A stretch of 64,000 nucleotides of DNA, taken from assembly GCA_949752735.1 (NCBI GenBank), contig OX457047.1, positions 10,250,165 to 10,314,164 on the forward strand, in the 5' to 3' direction. Below are positions 1 through 9,844 of this stretch, one piece after another. Source of the stretch: Lumbricus terrestris (Eukaryota; Annelida; Clitellata; Crassiclitellata; Lumbricidae). The notes beneath the pieces were generated by a model. It saw nothing but the letters and a program-made list of their open reading frames with translations. It had not been told where the DNA came from and did not search any database. Numbering within the stretch: position 1 is the stretch's first letter; every line of letters starts with the position of its first letter. The position numbers and the translations under genes were made by a program.

Positions 1-1118
1 AAAAAGAAAGAAAAAAGATCTGGCAGCCAACAGCGGCGCCCATCCCTGCTCTAGTCTCCGATGTTACTGTCACTACAACGGACAAAGTCATCTGTGGTTA
101 AACGTCACTCGAGGAACGGTCCACCAGCGACGAACTCGGACGCGAACACGCCGGACAGTTCAGCCGACAGTTTCTCGTTCAATGCAGATGGTAGAGCGGC
201 ATTTGGAGTCCCTCATCCGTCGAGAGGCATCGGGAACAGAGGACTGCGACTGGCGATGCTATACAACTCGCGAAGCACCACTTCGGCACGGTCCCCAGAC
301 CCCAGTGGATGACATGATGCTGCGTCCAGCTTTCACAAGTCCTGTTCGTGTACTATGCAGGCACTCATTCGCAAGATGGCCCAGTTGATGGTGTTGTAAA
401 CAACCTCGCACCCCTTGCAGGTTGCAAGAGTGAACCCGTCCAATGGCGGACGTAGATGGTGATGGTCCTCGCCAACAACTTACGACGTGAGTTGCCGTGC
501 AGACGTTCACAAACAGGAGTTGGAGAAGTCTTTGGCGCACTCCCGACGTCAGTAGAAATCCAAATGTCGGGCAATGTTCGAGTGACAATTGCCACAGACA
601 CAATAATCCATCGTAGTGACAAGAGACTTAAATCGTGCGGCCAAAATGGCCGACGACCATAGAGCTATAAAAACTGACATAAAATTACCACTGCAACGAT
701 CACAAATCAAGAGACTTCACGAGCCATCAACTAGTTACAATTAAGGCAGCCCACTAATAACAAGTGCACATACAAACAAAAAAAAATAAGCAGTCAATTA
801 AAATACGTGTTAACCGATACTACAATGTAATGTACGTAGACCTATCTCACACAGTTATGCGAAATCCTATTTTCAGCTACCTGATTGGTGAAGCGCAGTC
901 AATTCAAGAACCCAGGTTGTGGATGCGTTTTCCATGCAGCTACTATCTAGGCGGATTATCCTTTACCGACGCAGTTGAGTTGCTATAGTTTCTCACAGTA
1001 CTTCTTATAATTATGTGGTGAATTTCTTAATATAATTATACTGATGGAGTGCAGTTTGGTGCAAACGTAGATTGCACTGAGGCCAACAATCACCTAAGGA
1101 AAACTTAAGGACACCCCG
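1..1118. other. Unassigned sequence, no supported gene
   Basis: I see no recognisable gene here. Positions 31-43 read CAGCGGCGCCCAT, the same as the left end of the hAT MITE at 12131, so a related element may begin here, but no matching right end is visible. The minus strand of roughly 60-660 is GC-richer than its surroundings and has short open frames, one with a CVCGNC motif, but every frame carries stops. It could be a decayed transposon ORF. Beyond 700 the sequence is AT-rich and featureless. Confidence 0.3.
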
Positions 1119-1188
1119 TCGAGTCAGTTTAGTAGTTCTGCATTCATGACTTCTTTGGATATTAAAAAGTTTTTGACTGGTTGTAAAT

Positions 1189-1390
1189 GGGACGCGGTGG
1201 TGTAGGTGAAGGCTATGTTCGGTGCCTTGGAGCACTGTGGAGCCAGAAGTTTGCGCTTCGAATCCACCTCGGGCCACCGCGTATGGATCCTGAGCGAGTC
1301 CTTCACTTCAATTGCTCATGGGTTACGGCGTGAAACTCAGATTCAGTGTCCGCGCTACAGTAGTCGGGAGCGCCTTTGAGTATTAAGCTG
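1189..1390 (+). mobile_element. tRNA-derived SINE, family S1, copy 1
   Basis: A tRNA-like head has a degenerate A box (GGTGGTGTAGGTGAAGG) and a B box variant (CTTCGAATCC), flanked by GCGG/CCGC acceptor-like pairs. A body containing CCTTCACTTCAATTGCTCATG follows, then a 3' segment GGGAGCGCCTTTGAGTA. Two more copies lie at 27132 and 38229. The head is diverged from a working tRNA gene. The 3' segment also occurs at the end of LINE fragments in this window. Confidence 0.65.
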
Positions 1391-1946
1391 TCACCAGTGA
1401 CACCTGGTGTGAGACAATGGAGTGTTTTATCGCCCTTCCTCTTTAACTCTTTAACGTTATAATTCATTAATTTGACTGTCGTGCGATTGCGTAAAATTGA
1501 TATAGGATCATTAGGATGTCACACAAATACGCAATTTAGGGATTGCCTGCTCTACGAGGATGATAGGTCGTTAAAATGTATTTCTGCTTATGGGTACCTT
1601 TGCCTGTTTTTTTTATAAATAATGATTTGTCTCTGGATTTAAACCATTCCATGTCTCATCGCGTTGCGGTAGATTATAAGCTTAGATCGACTCGCATTGC
1701 TCTCATGAATCTGGGAGATATTTCGATTCATTGATCGCAAACAATTAAAAACCTGGGTGTGGTGCATTACCATGCACAGTAAATCGCTCAATCCTAGCCG
1801 CAAACTCGGAACTTTTACGTCACCCACAAAAGCGAAGTCGCGAGAACCTGCTTGTTCACAGGCGATAGATATTAGTACAGAACCAGTTGTAGCCTACGTT
1901 ATTTCTATTTTTCCTATACCGAGGTAACCTAACTCTCATCTATGTA

Positions 1947-2703
1947 CAGGGTGGGCCAAAAAAACTAGGGTTTTTGCGCATATCTTGACCAAAAGTAAGA
2001 ATTTCTTACTGAAATTTTACAGGCTCAATGACAATTCATATTTACACATGAAGGTGAGATTTCATCTAAATATTTCAAACAGAACAACAGTTATACCACT
2101 TTTAGTGAGGCCACCCATCGTTTTTTGACGATTCAAAAACGAAACGCAATAAACAGTGACAAAACACGATTTTATTAAGTCTCATCTCAAATAACTGTTG
2201 TCAAATGAACTTGGTAGTGCTTCACAACTTGTGTTCAATGTGCCCACCATCAGTGCCAACACTTCTTTTGAGTCTCTTTGCAAAGTTCTTGATGGACCTG
2301 TTGATTAATCTGACAGATTTCTTATTTACCAATTTGATTGTCATCTTGCTAAGTGACTTCTCAGTGACGTACAGCTACGCTGGTACCCTGTTTCTTTTTT
2401 TAAATGGTAATAATAATGATCATCTGGCAATATCAAGGCTAATTTGATATCAATTATTTGAGATGAGAAAAAATCGTGTTTTTGTTACTTGTTTGTTGCG
2501 TTTCGTTTTTGAATCGTCAAAAAACGGTGGGTGACCTCCCTAAAAGTGCCATAACTTTTATTCTGTTTGAAATATTTTGCTGAAACCTGGCCATCATGTG
2601 TAAATATGAATTGTCTCTAAGCCTGTAAAATTTCATTTCGAAATTCTTACGTCTAGCCAAGATATTGGCAAAAACCTAGGTGTGTCTTTTTTGGCCCACC
2701 CTG
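1947..2703. mobile_element. Mariner-type MITE with very long terminal inverted repeats
   Basis: The element starts CAGGGTGGGCCAAAAAA and ends with GGCCCACCCTG, flanked by TA on both sides. The inverted arms run about 250 bp each, nearly to the centre, with landmarks such as TTTTTGACGATTCAAAAACG on the left and its complement on the right. The short ORF between the arms has no recognisable domain. It belongs to the same family as 61719-62299. Confidence 0.75.
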
Positions 2704-2945
2704 TACGTATCAAAGATCTTAAGAAGGTGGCTCATTTACCTGCACAAGAAAGATACTGCTTAGCTATATTAACTATCGTCACAGGCGCAGTTAAATATGC
2801 TGCTGCTAATTGAACACTCCATTTCCCAATGTATTATATTATAGTTGTATAGAACTACCGGCGTAGCCCTCAGCAGACCGCCGGGTCGCATATGGCGCAC
2901 ATTACCTCGTCACGGGTCGGCATCATGCTTGACATATCTGGGGTG

Positions 2946-3062
2946 AATTCAAATCAAATCAAATCAATTTTATTGGTCCGTTTGTAACAACATCAAGCAC
3001 ACCAAGTCAGGAACAAAAGTTGCACAAAACATTTCAAGTATCACCAAGTTAATTAGTTAACA
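2946..3062 (-). mobile_element. LINE 3'-end tail (minus strand)
   Basis: On the minus strand the sequence ends CAATAAAATTGATTTGATTT, an AATAAA followed by short GATTT repeats. This is the usual 3' end of CR1/L2-type LINEs. A plus-strand counterpart lies at 55095-55175. No coding portion survives. Confidence 0.45.
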
Positions 3063-3097
3063 TAAATTATTCACACAGGTAAGGATTGCTTAAACCT

Positions 3098-3546
3098 AGT
3101 AGTCGGGTCAATTTATGACATGACCCGGAAAAAATTGCAAGAAAGCGTTTTATGCCGATTTTCTGGTGTCTTAGGTCTGGTGATGAACATACTAAAAGTT
3201 GCAAGAAATTGGACCACGGCAAGTGGTCTAATTTTGGAGGGGGAAAATGGCCGCCAATTGAACCAGGCATGGAATCTGGAAATGATACTGATTGTAGCGA
3301 ATCATGTATAATTCGCTAATATGCTTTTCTAGACTAATTCTGATAACGAAACTCGTGGTTAGCAAGCTTGATTTTTAGCGGATGCATGGTAAAACAAGAT
3401 GGTGGCCAAAATGGTGGCTTATAATTGCTTGAGAAAGGTTGTATAGTCGGCTCAATCTACGAAATGATTCCCAAAATTGCAAGAAGGCGTTTTATAATGA
3501 TTTCCTGATGTATTGGGTCTGTTGTTGAACATACTAAAAGTGATGT

Positions 3547-3596
<50 letters not shown>

Positions 3597-3682
3597 GTGA
3601 TGGTGGTGCTGGTGGTGGTGGTGGTGGTGGTGGTGGTGATGGTGATGGTGATGGTGATGGTGATGGTGATGATGATGATGAT

Positions 3683-3740
<58 letters not shown>

Positions 3741-3940
3741 TTGATGATGATGATGATGATGATGTTGAACATACTAAAGGTTGGAAGAAATCGGACCACG
3801 GCAAGTGGTCTAATTTTGGCGGGAAAAGATGGCCGCCAAATGGACCAGTCTTGGGATCTGGAAATGATTATGTTTGGAGCAGATCATGCAACAATTTGGT
3901 AACATGCTTTTCTAGACTTATTTGACCCTTCTGCAAACGA
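3098..3940. repeat. Two tandem copies of a roughly 340-bp repeat
   Basis: Unit 1 (about 3098-3437) and unit 2 (about 3438-3940) share AGTCGG.TCAAT, TTGCAAGAA.GCGTTTTAT, GAACATACTAAAAG, GGACCACGGCAAGTGGTCTA and ATGCTTTTCTAGACT. Unit 2 is enlarged by the trinucleotide array at 3541-3768. A partial inverted copy sits at 27915-28035. No coding potential is seen. Confidence 0.7.
3541..3768. repeat. Compound trinucleotide microsatellite
   Basis: About 230 bases made of blocks of ATG, GTG, GATGGT and GATGAC triplets, ending in TTGATGATG. It sits between two copies of GTTGAACATACTAAA (3525 and 3766), inside unit 2 of the 340-bp tandem repeat. The long poly-Met/Val/Asp or poly-Ser/Pro frames across it come from triplet periodicity and are not genes. 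Confidence 0.9.
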
Positions 3941-4149
3941 AAAACGTTCATTGTCTAGTTTCGTTATTGAGGGTTTCTACAATATCTGGCAGTTTTGCCA
4001 CAAATTTTTAAGAAAAATTTAATAACGATTTTTTAAACTTTCAATGTTCTAATCCGTTCATGTTACTACTACCAAAGTGTGTGATGAGTAGCAATGCAGA
4101 AAATTAAATATTTTTTGTTAAAAAGCTGAAAATTTGTTTTTTCTATAAT

Positions 4150-4930
4150 TCGTCATGGAGTTGACTTGCATCACGGAGTTGTTATCACATAGTTGCCGTC
4201 CACATTTGAGAGTCTTGAGGCACCAATAGAAATTATATTTAATCATTTTCAGTCATACCCTACTCAGAATACTAAGAATGGAGTCATCATTGCAAGTCAT
4301 AGTCAAAATATTTGCGATCTGTCAACTTTATGCTCCATGACATCGTCGTCGTTTCACGGAGTTGACCGTCATGGAGTTGACAAATTATCTAAATTATAGT
4401 TTTGAGCAAAAAACGCCACACGCGAAGCAACATAAGTTTGATGATGATTGCAAAAAAGACACGACACTACAACTTTCACAAAGAACACATTATATTGAAA
4501 TTATAATTTAAATTTTGTCGAATATTGATGTCATCGAGTTAACCAGCGTCACGGAGTTGACCGTCACGGAGTTGACATTTCACTTCCTTTTCTGTAAAAA
4601 CCGCCGAACGCGAAACAACTTAAGTTTGATGATGATCGAAATAAAGACATGACTATACTACTTCCAAATGGGATGCATTATATTGAAAGTTTTATTTTCA
4701 TTTTATGAAATATTTACGTCACGGAGTTGACATCAAATAAACATAGGCCTACGCAGCGCAACGATCTTGTTCACAATTTGCTGCTTATTAAATGAACGGC
4801 AAAAGAATCGTTTTCTGTTTACCAGCAGCACTGGTAGGCACAAATGAAGAAATACCAGTCGCTAAATACAGCAAGGATCACAAACCTTTACTTGTGGACC
4901 CTAGTTTTGTTATCGTCATGGAGTTGACAT
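4150..4930. repeat. Degenerate ~190-bp tandem repeat carrying GTCAYGGAGTTGAC
   Basis: The 14-base motif GTCAYGGAGTTGAC or a close variant occurs at about 4152, 4170, 4354, 4368, 4530, 4548, 4563, 4718 and 4915. The spacing between clusters is 170-202 bases. Between motifs the units also align, sharing ACGCGAA.CAAC..AAGTTTGATGATGAT and ATTATATTGAAA. This marks an old tandem array. No ORF of note is present. Confidence 0.65.
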
Positions 4931-5024
4931 CTTGTTCAAGGACAATTGCCCTTGTTTCGTTTAAAATTCATTAAAATTTAATTGTTTGCTCAAATACAAT
5001 ATATTGCGGCGGAATAAGAAGAGC

Positions 5025-5696
5025 TGCGAAACGCGGGAGTTGTAGCGGACACGGGAGTTGAACCCGGAAAGCGTCGTCTTTCACCCAAGCAGGGACCAGG
5101 ATGCAACCGGTGAGCAGGACGCGTGATAGTTCGGCCTTCGTGGTCTATCGAAGGACTTAATGTTTGAGTTTCCTCGACGACAGCAGAAATCGACAGACGA
5201 CACGTAATCTCTCTTTTCAACCGTATTTAATAACTCGTTGCGATCACAGTACGAAAGAACATCAACAGACACTGGCGGCATGCACTGTCTTGACTAAGCA
5301 CTAAGCTGACGGACCGAACTGCGGACGGCTAACTCTGCTGAATCTCTGACTTCACTCTTATCAACGGACGTCTTGTGAGCTAGCTCCTCAACTTCATCTA
5401 TTAGCTTTTCCCCTCTAGGCGGGCTGAGCTATTTATACCCACCAAGGAACTTGGCCTACGGAACTTGGCCTACGGAACTTGGCCTACGGAACTTGGCCTA
5501 CGGAACTTGGCCTACGGAACTTGGCCTAGGGGGCGTGGCCCAAAGGAACTTAGCCCAGGAGACTTGGCTTAGGGAACACGGACGAGGAACCAGGGGCGAT
5601 GGCGATGGAACTATCGGCCATCGGAAGCAGGCAGCAAGGGCAACTCTCATCGCCGTCGAGTCCTGGGGAACATGGGCAGCCCCCAGGTCCTTTACA
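5025..5696 (-). repeat. 3' LTR of the gypsy-type element
   Basis: Direct repeat of 8709-9358. On the minus strand it begins TGTAAAGGAC and ends near TTTCGCA. It is about 22 bases longer than the 5' LTR, mainly because of an 18-base expansion that duplicates the GGGAGTTG segment near 5037-5057. It contains the TATA-like box (5430-5437) and six 14-bp repeats (5446-5529). The outer left edge is uncertain by some 20 bases. Confidence 0.85.
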
Positions 5697-5709
5697 TGCT
5701 CCCCCCACT
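5697..5709 (-). other. Polypurine tract next to the 3' LTR
   Basis: On the minus strand GTGGGGGGAGCA lies immediately upstream of the 3' LTR start (TGTAAAGG). This is the expected place for the plus-strand priming purine tract of an LTR retrotransposon. It fixes the inner edge of the LTR and the minus-strand orientation. Confidence 0.7.
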
Positions 5710-6090
5710 ACGCTAGAGGGTGTCCCCACCCTCGGAACAAAATAAGCGGAGCCACATGGCTCAACAATGACGATAGAAGCCAAAAGTGGCTATACACCAC
5801 GGTGGCCAACGGGCCGAGTCCATCGCATATCAGAGTCCCTGGTCATTCGACCGAACGCTTCGAATGCAACGACCAACGGGTCGGACCAATCTACTAAAAG
5901 TTCACACTGTTCCTACTCTATCTCCATAGGAATGGCCAAAGGGCCAACGCACATAATTCTCATAACAATGGCCAACGGGCCTAATGCAAGCAACAGCAGT
6001 TCAATGTCCTCATTTTAAATGTTCATTTACAAAATCCAAATTAAATTAGCTCGATCAGAACAAAATTAAACGTTTTCTTACTGCATATCA
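5710..6090 (-). other. Non-coding tail between integrase relic and 3' LTR
   Basis: No conserved domain is visible. The phrase ATGGCCAACGGGCC or close variants recur (about 5800, 5932, 5969), a loose short repeat within the element's 3' untranslated part. Confidence 0.5.
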
Positions 6091-6104
6091 GTGATTGTCC
6101 TTCG

Positions 6105-6680
6105 CTATGATTCCTTCCAAGAATCAGCGTTCAGTCTGACGGCAGCACGCCTAGCGATAGCGTGCTGGGCGGCGAATCGTCCAAAGACCAGGTCGATCGA
6201 TGCTCTGGCCTCACGTCCAAACATCGAACAGTTTGGGGGACTTTCCGTGACGTCATACAGCGACGCTCGATAAGCAGCACGGACCCGGGGAGAAACCTCG
6301 TCCCAATCACTCCGATGGCTGTTTATGACATTCCCCTGGTCTGTCCAAATTTGGGGAGGGACCCCATGGCCAACAATATCGTTTTCCACGGGGATTCTGG
6401 CAACTAGGGTAGCACCCCGATTATCCCTAGGAACGGCTTCTACGCACTTAGCGCTGTTGCAATTAAAGCTGAGAAAAGCCATAAGCAAAGCCCCCATCAC
6501 AGCCACACAAGCAAGGTCCTTGTGCTCAGAATCTCTCTGCTGCAGCGATGTTCGCCTTCTGGGCGAATCCCCAATTAACTTGTCTGCCCTCTCGTCCGTA
6601 CGCTCACACATCGACATCCTTCTTACGTTTCGATCGGTAACAGAACAGACATCATTATACTCAGCTAATAAATTCTTCGG
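6105..6680 (-). pseudogene. pol remnant: RT linker joined to broken integrase
   Basis: Just past the gag-protease stop, in a shifted frame, the minus strand reads LLAEYNDVCSVTD, which matches the protease-to-reverse-transcriptase linker of gypsy pol. After a short unmatched stretch it jumps into the integrase core: AKCVEAVPRDNRGATLVA, then HGVPPQIWTDQG (with the second catalytic Asp region), then DWDEVSPRVRAAYRAS and MFGREARASIDLVFG. The reverse transcriptase and RNase H core is gone. So is the integrase segment between TDQG and DWDEV, including the catalytic Glu. The longest open piece is 170 codons (6617-6105). The order of the pieces matches full-length gypsy pol, so this is decay by deletion and not a new gene. 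Confidence 0.8.
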
Positions 6681-6693
6681 TCGTCCTCGATTC

Positions 6694-8598
6694 TCAGGGG
6701 GGGACCTCCTCGGGTAAATCCGCTAATAACGCCTCCATAGGCGGACTCTCTTTAGCCGGTTCAAATCCAGTACCTGTCCCCCTCGACCCTATCTGCACCG
6801 GGTGCAGACCTCCCAGACACTGATTTTTATTAAATCTCACCGGGTCTTCGTTTAGGTTTACAACTCGTACATGGGCATCGATCTCATCGTTTATTACCAC
6901 CCGGGCAAGATGCACCCCGGGGCGAATTTCTTGAGCCTCGGTCATCCAAGCGGGAGCCACCGTGGTCAGGTTCCCGTACAGAGTCCTAACCGGAATATCC
7001 CTTTGGCATTTGGGCATTACTGCGACCTCCTCGGCAACGATGACGCGCCGGCACCAATTATCGCCATTACCCCGCACAAGAGAAATGCGTTTCCTTCCCA
7101 CAAATAATGCCCCTGCACCAAATCCTAGTCTACAGCGCTTCTCTCTGAGCCAATCCATGCCCAACATAGGTTCTACTATTTGGTCGGACACCAGGAACGT
7201 GGTCGCGATTTCGAAGCCTCTCCCAAACTTAATGGACACCAGGACCTCCCCAAGGACCCTAATTCCCGACCCATTAGCAGCCATCAAAGTACGATTACAT
7301 GAACGGAGTTCTAACCCATCGATGATGGAGGATGGCACCAGGCTGACTTCTGATCCAGTGTCAATCAGGCAGAGCTGCTGTCGTCCATTAATCGTCCCAC
7401 TGACGTAGATAGCGTTGTTGCTGGTTCGATCCGGCAACGTCGAGCGCGTAGTGTGATTCATGGCCACCGTTTCAGGCGGCGTCGGTTCCTCGGTTCCACT
7501 CGTTCCGGTGTCGTTCCCGCGGTTCCGGAAACGGCGTGCTTGTCGGCAGTCACGAGCCACGTGACCGGTCCGGTCACAGTTGAAGCACGTGACCGCTCGT
7601 CTCGTAGCCTCTTGCTGTCGGTCACCGTTGTTGCGATTTCCGGGACGATTGTCTCGTCCCCGATCGTTGTTGCTCGGCGCTTGGTTGCGCAGCTCCCGCA
7701 GTTGTCGGTCGATCCGATCCTCCACCTCGCATTGCCACTGGCGCTGCTCGTCCCGTTGCGCCGTCAGGAACCGGTCCAGCGTCGCTTGGAGCTGGGCACT
7801 AGGGTCGGTTTCCTGAGTCCCACGAACACGATTCGGCGGTTTCCTTCGGTCGTCGCTCTCGGATGCTCGTTGATAGGCCTCCAGACGCAGGGCTGTACGG
7901 TATGCTTCGTCGAGAGTCTTCGGCTCCCGTTCCCGTACTTTCAGGGAGAGCTCACGGTCTCGTAAGGCCTCCAGGAATGAGTCTTTCGCGAGGATCTGGG
8001 TCGTCTCATTGGATGGGACGGGATACGCCAGGACTACGAGACGCCGAATCTCGTGCAACAGGTCACTCAGGCTTTCTTCCGCTCGTTGGCGTCGGTAATA
8101 TAACTGTGCCCGGAAGGTTTCTGCTTGACCTTCCGACCCGTATCTTTGTCGGAGGCGTTCCACCAGTTCCTCATAACTCACGTTTGACTGCGCGCCGAAG
8201 TCCCAGAGGAGTTGTGTCGCCGCTTTTTCCAACGCGCACCGCAAATGGTCGACCTTGTCTGCCGGAGTCCATCTGTTGTGGCGGGCGCATACCTCGAATT
8301 GCACATGGAAAGACTCCCAGGAACCTGTTCCATCGAAACGACCGGGTTTCATCGGCGTCGTTCGTCTTCGCAGCAGGCTGTCGACGTTCTCCAGCAGATC
8401 CGTCGTCAGAGCTGGTCGGTCCGTCCTCCCTCTGTAGCTTGTCCTCACCTGTGTCTCGTCGTCCTCCGATCCGAATTCCTCGTTCCTGAGCGGCGATCTT
8501 TCTATCGTTGCTCTCCGGGCGGCTGGCGTTTCGCGGTCGGGAGGCGTGCGGACGTCTCCAGGGTACTGGATCGTGATCTCGTCGTCTCCAGTCAACAT
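6694..8598 (-). CDS. Gag-protease polyprotein of a gypsy-type retrotransposon
   Basis: An intact 634-codon ORF starting at an ATG 111 bases inside the 5' LTR. Residues 1-80 are charged and low complexity. Residues about 85-245 form a retrotransposon Gag capsid-like region (GSWESFHVQFEVCARHNRW, then FRAQLYYRRQRAEESLSDLL). Residues 335-351 carry a CCHC zinc knuckle, CFNCDRTGHVARDC, for nucleic-acid binding. Residues about 398-485 are an aspartic protease with LIDTGSEVSLV (Asp413-Thr-Gly) and the downstream LGMDWL signature. The protein would form the particle and process itself. It ends at LPEEVPP, where RT normally continues after the same phrase. A stop and a shifted frame separate it from the pol remnant. 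The ORF is undamaged, in line with the young LTRs. Confidence 0.92.
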   Translation of the reverse strand: MLTGDDEITIQYPGDVRTPPDRETPAARRATIERSPLRNEEFGSEDDETQVRTSYRGRTDRPALTTDLLENVDSLLRRRTTPMKPGRFDGTGSWESFHVQFEVCARHNRWTPADKVDHLRCALEKAATQLLWDFGAQSNVSYEELVERLRQRYGSEGQAETFRAQLYYRRQRAEESLSDLLHEIRRLVVLAYPVPSNETTQILAKDSFLEALRDRELSLKVREREPKTLDEAYRTALRLEAYQRASESDDRRKPPNRVRGTQETDPSAQLQATLDRFLTAQRDEQRQWQCEVEDRIDRQLRELRNQAPSNNDRGRDNRPGNRNNGDRQQEATRRAVTCFNCDRTGHVARDCRQARRFRNRGNDTGTSGTEEPTPPETVAMNHTTRSTLPDRTSNNAIYVSGTINGRQQLCLIDTGSEVSLVPSSIIDGLELRSCNRTLMAANGSGIRVLGEVLVSIKFGRGFEIATTFLVSDQIVEPMLGMDWLREKRCRLGFGAGALFVGRKRISLVRGNGDNWCRRVIVAEEVAVMPKCQRDIPVRTLYGNLTTVAPAWMTEAQEIRPGVHLARVVINDEIDAHVRVVNLNEDPVRFNKNQCLGGLHPVQIGSRGTGTGFEPAKESPPMEALLADLPEEVPP

Positions 8599-8708
8599 TC
8601 TCGGTTGATTCTACTCGTCGTCGTTCGTCAGGAAAACTGTAGACCCCGCTTCTGTGTAACAGTGTAACGGAAATTTCTGCGCGGAAAGGTTTCGCGGCCT
8701 CCGTCGCT
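8599..8708 (-). other. 5' leader of the LTR element
   Basis: About 110 bases between the 5' LTR and the gag start codon. A primer-binding site is expected at its upstream edge, but I could not match a tRNA 3' end there with confidence. Confidence 0.4.
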
Positions 8709-9358
8709 GCGATACGCGGGAGTTGTACCCGGAAAGCGTCGTCTTTCACCCAAGCAGGGACCAGGATGCAACCGGTGAGCAGGACGCGTGATAGTTCGGC
8801 CTTCGTGGTCTATCGAAGGACTTAATGTTTGAGTTTCCTCGACGACAGCAGAAATCGACAGACGACACGTATTCTCTCTTTTCAACCGTTTTAATAACTC
8901 GTTGCGATCACAATACGAAAGAACATCAACAGACACTGGCGACATGCACGGTCTTGACTAAGCACTAAGCTGACGGACCGAACTGCGGACGGCTAACTCT
9001 GCTGAATCTCTGACTTCACTCTTATCAACGGACGTCTTGTGAGCTAGCTCCTCAACTTCATCTATTAGCTTTTCCTCTCTAGGCGGGCTGAGCTATTTAT
9101 ACCCACCAAGGAACTTGGCCTACGGAACTTGGCCTACGGAACTTGGCCTACGGAACTTGGCCTACGGAACTTGGCCTACGGAACTTGGCCTAGGGGGCGT
9201 GGCCCAAAGGAACTTAGCCCAGGAGACTTGGCTTAGGGAACACGGACGAGGAACCAGGGACGATGGCGATGGAACTATCGGCCATCGGAAGCAGGCAGCA
9301 AGGGCAACTCATCGCCGTCGAGTCCTGGGGAACATGGGCAGCCCCCAGGTCCTTTACA
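8709..9358 (-). repeat. 5' LTR of the gypsy-type element
   Basis: Direct repeat of 5025-5696, beginning TGTAAAGGAC on the minus strand at 9358. It should drive transcription of the interior leftward. Differences from the other LTR are scattered single bases, for example near 8871, 8911, 8941, 8954, 9075 and 9260. Confidence 0.88.
9094..9193 (-). promoter_or_regulatory. LTR promoter: TATA-like box preceded by six 14-bp repeats
   Basis: On the minus strand TATAAATA lies at 9101-9094. Directly upstream of it (higher coordinates, 9110-9193) are six head-to-tail copies of GGAACTTGGCCTAC (plus-strand form), the last ending TAG. The same pair exists in the other LTR (5430-5437 and 5446-5529) with the same copy number. 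The position in U3, adjacent to the TATA box, suggests an enhancer-like array. No transcription start was seen directly. Confidence 0.65.
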
Positions 9359-9840
9359 ATATTAAGCATATTTTATATAGTACATACTCTATTACTAAAA
9401 ATAAATAGTAAATAATCGGTGTGGCAGTATGCGGAATTGGAGATAAACATGTTTTCCTGACTTCGTCTAACATGGGACTACATCTGGGACAACGCAGTTT
9501 GTGTGGGAAATGCTTCAACTGTGCGGTTATAAAGCCACCTAAATAATTTATTTACCTGCCATTTTAAAATTCTTTTGATTTTATTTAGGTCACCTGAAAT
9601 AGACCTACATAACGGATTATCTTAAATAATCATTTAAGCTTTTTAAGAATATTTTAAATACCTGCGGACAGCAAAGTGAGCACTTATTGTAGAAACGTAT
9701 TATTACGAAGAAAGCCGTTATATACTTTTCCGCTTTTTGCGTGGGGGGCTGAGCCACGCTCAGGGGAGGCTTATCCAAAAAACCTTTGGCGTAGCCACTG
9801 CACACATAAATTATTCAGCCTACCGGTCTGCAAATCTATT
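9359..9840. other. Unassigned AT-rich sequence
   Basis: No gene, repeat family or RNA could be recognised. Short open frames here are no longer than chance would give. Confidence 0.3.
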
Positions 9841-9844
9841 GGTG

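Larger units (their letters stand above)
1100..2810. repeat. Duplicated block D, copy 1
   Basis: This stretch aligns in order with 39300-41300. Shared landmarks are TCTGCATTCATGA followed by TTTGGATAT, the segment GTGAGACAAYGGAGTGTTTT, the phrase CCATTCCATGTCTCATCGC, and AGATCTTAAGA.GGTGGCTC followed by GTCACAGGCGC near the right end. Copy 1 contains a SINE (about 1189-1390) and a mariner MITE (1947-2703) that copy 2 lacks. Copy 2 instead contains a hAT element. No coding sequence is evident in either copy. Confidence 0.7.
5025..9358 (-). mobile_element. Ty3/gypsy-type LTR retrotransposon, internally deleted
   Basis: Two direct LTRs (5025-5696 and 8709-9358) bracket a 3.0-kb interior transcribed on the minus strand. 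The interior order is leader, gag-protease ORF (8598-6694), a short linker towards reverse transcriptase, then part of the integrase (about 6600-6105), then a purine tract next to the 3' LTR. The reverse transcriptase and RNase H core is missing, as is much of the integrase. The LTRs differ by roughly seven substitutions and a few small indels, so the insertion is recent. No clear target-site duplication was found: ATATT at 5001-5005 and 9359-9363 is possible if the left edge is moved. The element could move only with enzymes supplied by a relative. Confidence 0.9.

Noticed and set aside
3452..3902. Long frames of Ser/Pro, Ile/Thr or Met/Val on both strands
   Set aside because: They follow a trinucleotide microsatellite; every frame is open because the repeat has a 3-base period.
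4150..4930. CRISPR-like spaced repeat
   Set aside because: The sequence between motifs is itself repetitive, spacing is irregular, and the genome is eukaryotic.
6105..8749. Plus-strand and out-of-frame ORFs over the retrotransposon interior
   Set aside because: They are shadows of the minus-strand gag-protease and integrase remnant, which have clear motifs.
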